NCBI GenBank assembly: GCA_009702955.1
Contig: WLHA01000100.1
Coordinates: 1 to 5,654, forward strand
Source of the DNA: Actinomycetota bacterium
GTDB taxonomy: Bacteria; Actinomycetota; Acidimicrobiia; IMCC26256
Reading direction: 5' to 3'
Length of the DNA stretch: 5,654 nt
Shown here in pieces: positions 1-5,375 of the stretch; the first letter of the stretch is position 1, and the number at the start of each line of letters is the position of its first letter. The notes under the pieces are model-generated. The model searched no databases and was not told the origin of the DNA. It saw nothing but the letters and a program-made list of their open reading frames with translations. A program made the translations under genes and the position numbers.

Positions 1-273
1 GGTACCTACGTGACCGGGATAGGCAAGGATGGGAACCCACGAGCAACCTACCTGTATCACGTCTCAGACAATGAGGAGACAATGCGTCTGCATGGAGCAC
101 AGGCAGTTGTTTGGCAGACAGCAATTAACCCCGTAGTCGCAATGGAGCTCATCGCTACGGGGGTCTGGTCCGGTGCAGGAGTTCTAGGCCCCGAAGCCTT
201 CGACGCAGTGCCGTTCCTCAATCTCATGGCCGAGATAGGCGAGCCGACCGAGATTGAGGAGCGAATCATTTAG
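1..273 (+). CDS. Saccharopine dehydrogenase family protein, C-terminal end (partial, 5' end outside window)
   Basis: The reading frame is open from the first base, so the start codon lies left of the window. The GTG at 10 is an internal Val codon rather than a start. The 90 visible residues resemble the C-terminal domain of the saccharopine dehydrogenase/LYS9-like family: a strand with GKDGNPRATYLYH, then an acidic segment, then a helix around AVVWQTAINPVVAMELIATG, then GVLGPEAFDAVPFLNLM. The last part matches the family habit of ending in 'G(V/I)L.PE....pFL..L...G'. Family members are NAD(P)-dependent oxidoreductases with an N-terminal Rossmann fold, some acting in lysine metabolism. The Rossmann domain is not visible here, so substrate and cofactor cannot be assigned. 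The gene ends at a TAG and converges on the HNH gene 88 bp away. Assignment is by remembered family pattern only. Confidence 0.75.
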   Translation, partial: GTYVTGIGKDGNPRATYLYHVSDNEETMRLHGAQAVVWQTAINPVVAMELIATGVWSGAGVLGPEAFDAVPFLNLMAEIGEPTEIEERII

Positions 274-297
274 TCGCTCTCGATCACGGAGTCGGCC

Positions 298-315
298 AGG
301 CTCAAGTCAAAGCCT
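298..315 (+). terminator. Weak hairpin, possible terminator between convergent genes
   Basis: AGGCT (298-302) and AGCCT (311-315) form a 5-bp stem with an 8-nt loop, followed by TTTAAT. It lies 25 bp after the stop of the saccharopine dehydrogenase-type gene. The stem is short and the T-run is only three bases, so this would be a weak Rho-independent terminator at best. A second inverted pair, AGTCGCT (272-278) and AGCGACT (325-331), encloses it and could make a larger cruciform or stem. Confidence 0.25.
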
Positions 316-361
316 TTAATCAGTAGCGACTGCAAGTAGCGCTCACTCGTTCTTTCGCCGA

Positions 362-1582
362 TCAGCCTGTGTTCCTGAGATCTGGTGGAGCTCGCCAAGC
401 CCACCGGGCCTCACTCGCCCCTTCTCGCTCGGCTGTCTCAACTTCAATTCTCTCAAGCTGATATCCATCATGTGTTTTTTGTAGGTGATGTCGTCTGCAT
501 AGCTTCACGAGGTTCTCGAGGGATGCAGCCCCTCCCTCGGCGAAGGGCACGATGTGATCGATCTCGAGGCCAATTGACACGTCGCATGTTGGTACTTGGC
601 ATACACGGTCGCGGTCGTCAAGTGCGGTGCGTAATGGTGCCGGGATGTGTCGCCCCATATGCTCAACCGTCTTGATGTCTACTCCATCAAGAATGAGCAG
701 CTTTAAGAATGCCTCGCCTAGATACTCAGTAGCGGTAGCGACTGGTATTGGCCCAACTCCAGCGATCTCACAGATCTCGCCCTCTTCGGTATGCCCACGC
801 TTGAGAGCATCAATGTCGATTCGAATATTGATCACAGCGTTAGCGCTGGTTGATTTTGCCTCACTCGAGCCCTGAGTACTACCCGTCTTCGCAGCGCAGA
901 GTGCCATTAAAGCATCCGCAGCATAAGCCTCAGGTTTCGCATACTCCCCGCTCTTACGTGCCGCCTTAAAGATCTCGTCTTGGAGTGGTTTGAGTGCTGC
1001 CATCACAATCGCACCATTAGCAACCGTCATGCGCCCTTTGATGATGAATGCACCATCGGGGTCTCTCCACGACTTTAAAAAGCGGCTGTTATGTATCTGC
1101 TTGTGTCGAGCAGCCTCATCAGTAGCTGCAGCAACTACACGACCAGAAGCATTGCGTAGATCGCGCACTGTTACATGTTTCGCGAGGTTTAAGAGCTGCG
1201 TCTCCGTATTAGGGGCCACAATGGCGCCTCGTGCCACCTCCACAGCCTGAGCGTTGGAGAGCACCCCAGAGAGTAAGGCTGCCTGAGTGGTCGGCAAATG
1301 CTGGAGTTGATTAGCGAGGATCACCACAGACTGAGCTTCATATTGGGCACAATCTGTCTCGGTTGCTAGCCACTCGGAGATGCTCCTTGCGCCCTCACCT
1401 TTCCAACCATTGGTGCGATCTACCTGCCCAACTGCGACAGTGCGCAGCGAGTCTCCACAGCGTCGGATCCCGTCTGCGATACCAACCAGCCGAGCGGCGC
1501 CTTTGCCATCAAAGGTCTCAACCTCAACGCGAGAAACGCAATCGACTAGGTGAGAAAAGGCTGCGTTAAGTTCATCGAACAT
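362..1582 (-). CDS. DUF222 / HNH endonuclease (13E12 repeat family protein)
   Basis: This 406-residue protein has the standard two-part layout of the actinobacterial DUF222-HNH family. Residues about 25-230 are a mostly helical DUF222 region, including LSNAQAVEVARGA and a GAFIIKGRMTVANGAIVMAAL segment typical of the family. Residues about 231-248 form a Ser/Thr/Gly-rich linker, and about 315-370 form the HNH nuclease domain. The HNH motif is intact: C328 and C333 give a first metal-binding pair, E340-I-D-H343 carries the general-base His, N357 is the central Asn, and C362-RR-H365-H366 completes the ββα-metal fold. It should therefore be a metal-dependent DNA nuclease, acting in the cytoplasm. 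Such genes are often multicopy in actinobacterial genomes and their biological role is not established. The ATG at 1580-1582 has no clear Shine-Dalgarno, but no other in-frame start lies just upstream. A promoter-like sequence sits about 40 bp upstream. The gene ends in TGA. Confidence 0.93.
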   Translation of the reverse strand: MFDELNAAFSHLVDCVSRVEVETFDGKGAARLVGIADGIRRCGDSLRTVAVGQVDRTNGWKGEGARSISEWLATETDCAQYEAQSVVILANQLQHLPTTQAALLSGVLSNAQAVEVARGAIVAPNTETQLLNLAKHVTVRDLRNASGRVVAAATDEAARHKQIHNSRFLKSWRDPDGAFIIKGRMTVANGAIVMAALKPLQDEIFKAARKSGEYAKPEAYAADALMALCAAKTGSTQGSSEAKSTSANAVINIRIDIDALKRGHTEEGEICEIAGVGPIPVATATEYLGEAFLKLLILDGVDIKTVEHMGRHIPAPLRTALDDRDRVCQVPTCDVSIGLEIDHIVPFAEGGAASLENLVKLCRRHHLQKTHDGYQLERIEVETAEREGASEARWAWRAPPDLRNTG

Positions 1583-1621
1583 ATGTTTGAGATTAACAGG
1601 GGGGTGTGACGATGAACCCGA

Positions 1622-1649
1622 TTTATAGGTTATTTCTAGATTATTGCAA
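1622..1649 (-). promoter_or_regulatory. Probable sigma-70-type promoter of the HNH gene
   Basis: Read on the minus strand, TTGCAA (1649-1644) is separated by 16 bp from TATAAA (1627-1622). The -10 matches TATAAT at five of six positions and the -35 matches TTGACA at four of six. Transcription would start near 1615, about 30 nt ahead of the ATG at 1582. The surrounding bases are more AT-rich than the coding regions. The 183-bp gap after the RCC1 gene also fits separate transcription. This is a visual match, not tested. Confidence 0.45.
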
Positions 1650-1765
1650 AGATTTATTGACTACGCAGAGACTCCTAGAAGCAACAGTTTGAGGCTGATC
1701 ACGGGGTTGCATTTGTGATGCCTAAAATCGTGGTTCGTATCCAGGATCATGTACGCGATGAATTT

Positions 1766-2995
1766 TTAGTAGCCAGTTACCAATACTGGGAGACTCGAAT
1801 TAATAACGGTCCCATTACCGAGTCCACCGTAGCCATTATCTCCCCAACATTTGATGTGCCCCAGATTATCGAGAGCACACGAACGATTCTGGCCGACCAT
1901 AATTTCCTTAGCGATGGGAATAGCAGTCACTGATACGGGGCTAGCAGAACTCGTAAACGTACCGTCGCCGAGTTCACCATAAGAGTTGTCTCCCCAGCAT
2001 TTGATGGCCCCACCAAACAGGAGCGCACACGAATGCTCTTTGCCGGCTGAGATGGAGATCGCGTTATTGATACCAGTGACTAAGAGAGGAATATTTGAAT
2101 TGGAAGTGGTGTCATTTCCGAGCTTTCCGTACCCATTGTTTCCCCAGCATTTGATGGTCTGATCAGCGAGAAGCGCACAAGAATGACTGCTGCCGGCTGA
2201 GATGGCTGTAGCGGTGGTGATACCAGTCACGAAGACCGGTACGCTCGAATTGGCATACGAGCCATAACCGAGCTGCCCGCTGCTGTTGAGTCCCCAGCAT
2301 TTGACAGTTCCACCAGATAGCAGCGCACAAGAATGCTGCGTTCCGGAGGAAACGGCGGTCGCAGTATTTATACCAGTCACCAAGACGGGCCCTGACAAGG
2401 TGGTAATAGTTCCGTTACCGAGTTGACCGGAGCTGCTGTTTCCCCAGCATTTAATGGTTTGGTCAGCGAGGAGAGCACACGTGTGATAGCCGCCTACAGA
2501 GACGTCAAAAACGTTACTGATCCCGCTAGCGGAGACCGGCACACTCGAATCGTCATCGCCCCCATTACCGAGTTGACCATATAAGTTATAGCCCCAGCAT
2601 TTAACGAATCGATCAGTATTGATCTCACACGTGTGATGCTTGCCGGCTGAGATGGAGGCTTCTTTGTAACGCCCACCCACCAAGACCGGCACCTTAGAAG
2701 GGACATACGTGTTATTACCCAGTTGCCCGTTGGTATTCTGCCCCCAGCACTTGACGGAATAGGACGTGAGCGCACACGAATGGCCACCACCGACTGCAAG
2801 GGTCTTGGCCTTGAAATCACCAGAGCTAAGCGCGCCCGAGCGTTGAGAGTCACCACCTTTCGAGACTGCGACCACCGTTGTAACACCGGCGAGAAGAACT
2901 ACCGCCGCTACAACTCCAATCCATCTCCTCACCCGCCGAGACTTAGCTCTTCCTGCAGGCGTCTCTTCAACACTTGACTCAATTCTTGTGCTCAA
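1766..2995 (-). CDS. RCC1-repeat protein with N-terminal membrane segment (seven 50-residue repeats)
   Basis: Starting from the TTG at 2995 the product is 409 residues; the frame stays open to a GTG at 3055 (429 residues). Numbering from that GTG, residues 36-44 are strongly basic (RAKSRRVRR) and residues 45-64 form one hydrophobic segment, so the protein is a signal-anchored or exported protein. After a short linker, residues about 87-429 consist of seven RCC1-like repeats with the pattern (S/T)CALxxxxxxKCWGxNxxGxLGNxT...PVxVTG. The CWG motifs are at 103, 153, 203, 253, 303, 353 and 403, exactly 50 residues apart. Seven blades are what a closed RCC1-type β-propeller needs. Each repeat carries two Cys (C-x8/9-C); there are 14 and no others. 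The domain should lie outside the membrane and bind a protein or other ligand, but none can be named. The TTG is preferred because AGGGAG (3008-3003) lies 7 nt before it, while the GTG has AGGTGG directly abutting it and heads an AT-rich stretch that looks non-coding. Confidence 0.9.
   Translation of the reverse strand: MSTRIESSVEETPAGRAKSRRVRRWIGVVAAVVLLAGVTTVVAVSKGGDSQRSGALSSGDFKAKTLAVGGGHSCALTSYSVKCWGQNTNGQLGNNTYVPSKVPVLVGGRYKEASISAGKHHTCEINTDRFVKCWGYNLYGQLGNGGDDDSSVPVSASGISNVFDVSVGGYHTCALLADQTIKCWGNSSSGQLGNGTITTLSGPVLVTGINTATAVSSGTQHSCALLSGGTVKCWGLNSSGQLGYGSYANSSVPVFVTGITTATAISAGSSHSCALLADQTIKCWGNNGYGKLGNDTTSNSNIPLLVTGINNAISISAGKEHSCALLFGGAIKCWGDNSYGELGDGTFTSSASPVSVTAIPIAKEIMVGQNRSCALDNLGHIKCWGDNGYGGLGNGTVINSSLPVLVTGY
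1841..2750 (-). repeat. Seven-copy 150-bp in-gene repeat encoding RCC1 blades
   Basis: The plus-strand motif TCCCCAGCAT, complement of the codons for CWG, occurs with small changes at 1841, 1991, 2141, 2291, 2441, 2591 and 2741. Each interval is exactly 150 bp. The copies also share a CCGAGTTGACC-like block about 25 bp before this motif (encoding GQLGN) and a GCACACGAATG-like block about 30-35 bp after it (encoding HSCAL). The copies have clearly diverged, so this is an old tandem duplication kept in register by protein structure rather than a recent expansion. Confidence 0.9.
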
Positions 2996-3002
2996 CGCTC
3001 TG

Positions 3003-3008
3003 CTCCCT
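3003..3008 (-). promoter_or_regulatory. Ribosome binding site supporting the TTG start of the RCC1 gene
   Basis: On the minus strand AGGGAG ends 7 nt before the TTG at 2995-2993. This is a good Shine-Dalgarno match with good spacing, and it decides the start in favour of TTG over the upstream GTG at 3055. Confidence 0.5.
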
Positions 3009-3087
3009 AAATATTCGATAATAATGATCTCTGAGGAGATGAAACTCTCCCTCACCCACCTATTGAAGCGGTATTTGCTCTATAAAA

Positions 3088-3096
3088 ATTATCACA
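3088..3096 (-). promoter_or_regulatory. Possible extended -10 promoter of the RCC1 gene
   Basis: The minus strand reads TGTGATAAT, a TGn element directly before GATAAT, which matches TATAAT at five of six positions. No convincing -35 is present, which extended -10 promoters can tolerate. Transcription would start near 3081, giving a leader of about 85 nt to the TTG start or 25 nt to the GTG. Confidence 0.3.
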
Positions 3097-3177
3097 GGCG
3101 CCCAAAGTATTTCCTGATTCTAATAAAACTAAATTCGGTGGTTCTTGCTCCCTCCCACTCCATTAAGAATCGAGCCT

Positions 3178-3202
3178 CTTGGTTGAGACACTTGGTTGAG
3201 AC
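3178..3202. repeat. Tandem 12-bp direct repeat CTTGGTTGAGAC
   Basis: CTTGGTTGAGAC occurs at 3178-3189 and again at 3191-3202, identical and separated by one A (13-bp period). It lies about 115 bp before the DUF202 start, within the divergent region. Two direct sites in this place could bind a regulator, but a chance or slippage duplication is equally possible. Confidence 0.75.
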
Positions 3203-3242
3203 CGTCCATCGGCGAGCACGGAGAGCACAGCGGGACAGCCGA

Positions 3243-3258
3243 GTATTGAGGGCAATAC
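3243..3258 (+). other. Perfect 6-bp stem hairpin upstream of the DUF202 operon
   Basis: GTATTG (3243-3248) and CAATAC (3253-3258) are exact reverse complements around the four-base loop AGGG. There is no T-run after it on either strand, so it is not a typical Rho-independent terminator. Its place 58 bp ahead of the DUF202 start allows either an operator palindrome or an RNA stem in the leader. Confidence 0.4.
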
Positions 3259-3316
3259 CGCCGTCGGTCGCCCAAAGCCACAAGTGCAATCAGCCTGGCG
3301 AGTAGTTTCAATCTCA

Positions 3317-3724
3317 ATGAACAGTGGAGCAGAGCAAGAGAAGTCCCCAGCGAGCCCGAGCGAGTCGCATGTTGATAGTTCGAGCGGCGAGATAGAGCCC
3401 GATGTCCGTTTTACTTATGCCAACGAGCGAACATTTCTCGCATGGAATCGAACAGCGCTTGCTCTTATCGCTACAGGGGTAATCGTTGTCGGTGTCCTTC
3501 CGAAATTTCAGATCGACTTCGGTCGGCGTGTACTTGCAATCCCCATGATTCTCCTCGGTGCATTCATGTCCTTTGCATCGCTGCGCGAATGGAATGCAAA
3601 TGAAAATGCAATGCGACATGAACTTCCGCTACCGCGCTCGTCGCTACCTCGCATTCTAACTATAGGAATCGTAGTAGTTGCTCTAATCGCTGCTGTTCTT
3701 GCGGCGTTCCAGCACGGAGCCTGA
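3317..3724 (+). CDS. DUF202 family (YidH-like) inner-membrane protein, first of a pair
   Basis: This is a 135-residue protein of the DUF202 family (small bacterial membrane proteins, as in E. coli YidH). Residues 1-28 are a polar, Ser/Glu-rich cytoplasmic tail. Residues 31-55 carry the family signature, ANERTFLAWNRTALAL, which runs into the first membrane segment (about 44-62). Further membrane segments lie at about 72-88 and 112-131. The molecular function of DUF202 proteins is unknown. I chose the ATG at 3317. The frame is also open to a GTG at 3284, which would add 11 residues but has no ribosome-binding site; the ATG itself has only a weak upstream GCGAG. The stop codon lies 2 nt from the start of a second DUF202 gene, so the two are almost certainly co-transcribed and translationally coupled. 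Confidence 0.88.
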   Translation: MNSGAEQEKSPASPSESHVDSSSGEIEPDVRFTYANERTFLAWNRTALALIATGVIVVGVLPKFQIDFGRRVLAIPMILLGAFMSFASLREWNANENAMRHELPLPRSSLPRILTIGIVVVALIAAVLAAFQHGA

Positions 3725-3726
3725 CC

Positions 3727-4047
3727 GTGTCGCCTAAGGCACACGACCCCGAGGGCGGCTTAGCTGGGGAGCGAACAGACCTCGCATGGAGCCGCACCGG
3801 TCTTGCGATGATTGTGATTATCGGCGGAATAGGCAGACGAGCACTTACCGCCCCTGGGGCTTTGGAGATTGCATCGTTAATTGTTGTGCTCTTAGGGACC
3901 CTCACCTGGGCTTTTGGGCTTCGTGGGGCACATCGGCTCTCTCGAAGCACCGCAACCGGTCGACACACCGCCGAGATGCACCTGCTCACCGCAGTGACCA
4001 TCGGGAGCATGGCTATTGCTCTAGCGGCGTTGTTGATCTCGATCTAA
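3727..4047 (+). CDS. DUF202 family membrane protein, second of a pair
   Basis: This 106-residue protein is a shorter, diverged relative of the preceding gene product. It keeps the signature as GERTDLAWSRTGLAM (residues 14-28), aligned with ERTFLAWNRTALAL next door. At DNA level GAGCGAACA and CTCGCATGGA are shared with the same 12-nt offset (3425/3437 and 3769/3781). Three membrane segments are predicted, at about 24-37, 46-64 and 86-105. The GTG start has GGAG (3716-3719) 7 nt upstream, inside the end of the first gene, which supports coupled translation. Paired DUF202 genes are known elsewhere (E. coli yidG/yidH), so the two proteins may form a hetero-oligomer. That is inference, and the biochemical role is unknown. 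The gene ends in TAA and converges on the DUF5522 gene 42 bp away. Confidence 0.85.
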   Translation: MSPKAHDPEGGLAGERTDLAWSRTGLAMIVIIGGIGRRALTAPGALEIASLIVVLLGTLTWAFGLRGAHRLSRSTATGRHTAEMHLLTAVTIGSMAIALAALLISI

Positions 4048-4089
4048 CTGCACGCAGCACATCCCCAGAGGCCGCATCGGCGCGAATTG

Positions 4090-4323
4090 CTACCTCTCAA
4101 TATGCGGGCAGTGCCTGCAGCCTTTCTCACAGCAAGAACCTTGAGACCAGAGGTACTGCGCTGTCATCACAAACAGACCTGAGACCGGGTCCATATAGCC
4201 GCTCTCGCCATGCTCGAGCGCTGCAGAGTGTGCGGCACAGATGAGCGCGTAATTAGGGCGATCAGGGCTGAGCCGAGATGCCGCAGGTACTGCGAGTTCA
4301 GGGGGCAGCGACGCTTCGTTCAT
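4090..4323 (-). CDS. DUF5522 domain small Cys-rich protein
   Basis: This is a 77-residue protein. Residues 1-20 are Ala/Pro-rich. Residues about 24-38 form a likely helix (YALICAAHSAALEHGE). The C-terminal half, residues 43-73, matches the DUF5522 pattern: YMDPVSGLFVMTAQYLWSQG followed by CCEKGCRHCP. The four clustered Cys (64, 65, 69, 72) plus H71 look like a metal-binding or redox-active site, but the family has no established function. The ATG at 4323 lacks a clear Shine-Dalgarno. The gene follows the LLM oxidoreductase gene on the same strand after 48 bp and may be read through from it. It is small enough to be missed by gene callers. The conserved C-terminus makes me fairly sure it is real. 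Confidence 0.82.
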   Translation of the reverse strand: MNEASLPPELAVPAASRLSPDRPNYALICAAHSAALEHGESGYMDPVSGLFVMTAQYLWSQGSCCEKGCRHCPHIER

Positions 4324-4371
4324 TAGCTAAACGACGGTATTAGAAGTGTGTCGGCTCGAAGCTGACTTGCT

Positions 4372-5364
4372 CTACCCATCAACGCGTAGCTTCGGCAATA
4401 CCTCTGCTGCAAAAAGCTCGAGACTCTCCCACGCCAGCTTCGGCGGCAATCCGCCTGCAAGGGGGTTGAAGGTCATAGCCCCAAATTGTGGAATCGATCG
4501 CGCTGCCTCAATAACCTGCTCTGGAGTACCGACAACAATCTGAACACTTTTCTTTAAGTCCTCGACGTTGCTCGCATCAACTTTGGGCGTTGACCACTGG
4601 CCTGGAGTTTGAAATGAAGCGTATGTCTGAGTCTCGTAGAGCAGGTACTCGCCGATCTCAGCCCATGCCTTCTCAGGATCATTAGTTACGTGAATGAAGG
4701 TAGGCCCCTGAGGCACCATCACGAAGCCACCCGTGTATCCAACCTTCTTTGCTTCGTCGTGGTACCACTCTTGGAGTTTTGGCTCTGTATTCATTGGCAT
4801 CATTGGGAGGTGAAGCCTCGCCGCACGCCTCGCCGCTACCTCCACTCCTCCACCAACAAGAACTCGAGGGTGCGGATCGCTAAAGGGTTTGGGCGTAACG
4901 CGAACCGTTCGACCCTCATACTCGAAAGGCTCACCCGTCCAAGCTTGAATCATCGTGCGCAGGTGCGACTCCAAGAGCGCACCTCTGCGCTTCATATCAA
5001 CGCCTGCCATCTCGAACTCGACTGCCCTGTAACCCGCCCCGGCGACAGTCCAGACACGACCTTCACTCAAGTGATCAAGCACACTCAACTGCTCGGCTAG
5101 TCGAATCGGGTCATGGAGAGGAACAATTACCGCAGAGAGCATGATCGGGATGCGCTTCGTTGCACCCGCAACTGCTGCGGCAGCGACAATTGGCGAAGGG
5201 ATCCAGCCATCATCCAGGCCGTGATGCTCAGAGATCACTGCAAAATCAAAACCAATCTCGTCAGCCCAGCGATACTGAGCCATTGCCTCGGAGTAAATCT
5301 CGGCCTGAGATGTAGGTCCAAATGAAGGCGCACGGAAATCTTGTCGAATCGTAAAGAGCGTCAT
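4372..5364 (-). CDS. LLM class (luciferase-like) flavin/F420-dependent oxidoreductase
   Basis: This 330-residue protein is full length for the bacterial luciferase-like (LLM) TIM-barrel superfamily. Family marks include WADEIGFDFAVISEHHG (residues 33-49), HDPIRLAEQLSVLDHLSEGRV (84-103, with the usual SxGRV ending), GAGYRAVEFEMAGVDMKRRG (109-128), PKPFSDPHPRVLVGGG (158-173) and VGTPEQVIEAAR (278-289) near the C-terminus. These proteins are cytoplasmic and use FMNH2 or F420H2 to oxidise or reduce small organic substrates. The actinobacterial context makes F420 plausible, but the sequence alone does not decide cofactor or substrate. The ATG has AGGA (5372-5369) 4 nt upstream, next to the stop of the preceding LLM gene. 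With an 11-nt gap the two are surely co-transcribed. It ends in TAG-less fashion at a TGA/TAA-type stop just before a 48-bp gap and the DUF5522 gene. Confidence 0.92.
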   Translation of the reverse strand: MTLFTIRQDFRAPSFGPTSQAEIYSEAMAQYRWADEIGFDFAVISEHHGLDDGWIPSPIVAAAAVAGATKRIPIMLSAVIVPLHDPIRLAEQLSVLDHLSEGRVWTVAGAGYRAVEFEMAGVDMKRRGALLESHLRTMIQAWTGEPFEYEGRTVRVTPKPFSDPHPRVLVGGGVEVAARRAARLHLPMMPMNTEPKLQEWYHDEAKKVGYTGGFVMVPQGPTFIHVTNDPEKAWAEIGEYLLYETQTYASFQTPGQWSTPKVDASNVEDLKKSVQIVVGTPEQVIEAARSIPQFGAMTFNPLAGGLPPKLAWESLELFAAEVLPKLRVDG

Positions 5365-5375
5365 GTTGTCCTACT

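Larger units (their letters stand above)
2996..3316. other. Divergent intergenic region between RCC1 and DUF202 genes
   Basis: About 320 bp separate the two divergently transcribed genes, so both promoters should lie here. Open frames across it on both strands do not resemble any protein family I know and have no ribosome-binding sites, so I treat them as chance. The half near the RCC1 gene is AT-rich and holds a possible extended -10. The half near the DUF202 genes is GC-richer and holds a tandem 12-bp repeat and a perfect hairpin. A small palindrome, ATCTC-4-GAGAT (3027-3040), lies just upstream of the preferred RCC1 start. I found no tRNA or recognised riboswitch here. Confidence 0.6.

Noticed and set aside
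1700..1765. GGTTCGTATCC near 1733 resembles a tRNA T-arm (GGTTCGAATCC).
   Set aside because: The T-stem has a mismatch, and no matching acceptor stem, anticodon arm or D-arm can be placed upstream on the same strand.
1841..2750. Regularly spaced repeats that could suggest a CRISPR or satellite array.
   Set aside because: The 150-bp units are wholly coding, keep one reading frame and encode RCC1 blades.
2920..2960. Possible Tat signal (SRRVRRW) before the hydrophobic segment of the RCC1 protein.
   Set aside because: The twin arginines are not followed by the expected hydrophobic residues at the next positions, and the arginines are better read as the positive-inside charge of an ordinary signal anchor.
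2494..2977. Open frames of 84 and 130 residues in the RCC1 gene region.
   Set aside because: They are out-of-frame readings of the RCC1 repeats and its N-terminal region; only the RCC1 frame shows repeat conservation.
2988..3317. Open frames on both strands in the divergent intergenic region (65-105 residues).
   Set aside because: They overlap each other in three frames, lack ribosome-binding sites and show no family motif; the region is better explained as promoters and leader sequences.
4071..4081. GCCG-CAT-CGGC hairpin between the convergent DUF202 and DUF5522 genes.
   Set aside because: The stem is only 4 bp and there is no T-run on either strand, so it does not support a terminator call.
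3786..4244. A 152-residue plus-strand open frame.
   Set aside because: It overlaps the second DUF202 gene and the DUF5522 gene in other frames, both of which have recognisable families; its translation is Ser/Arg-rich and resembles nothing known.
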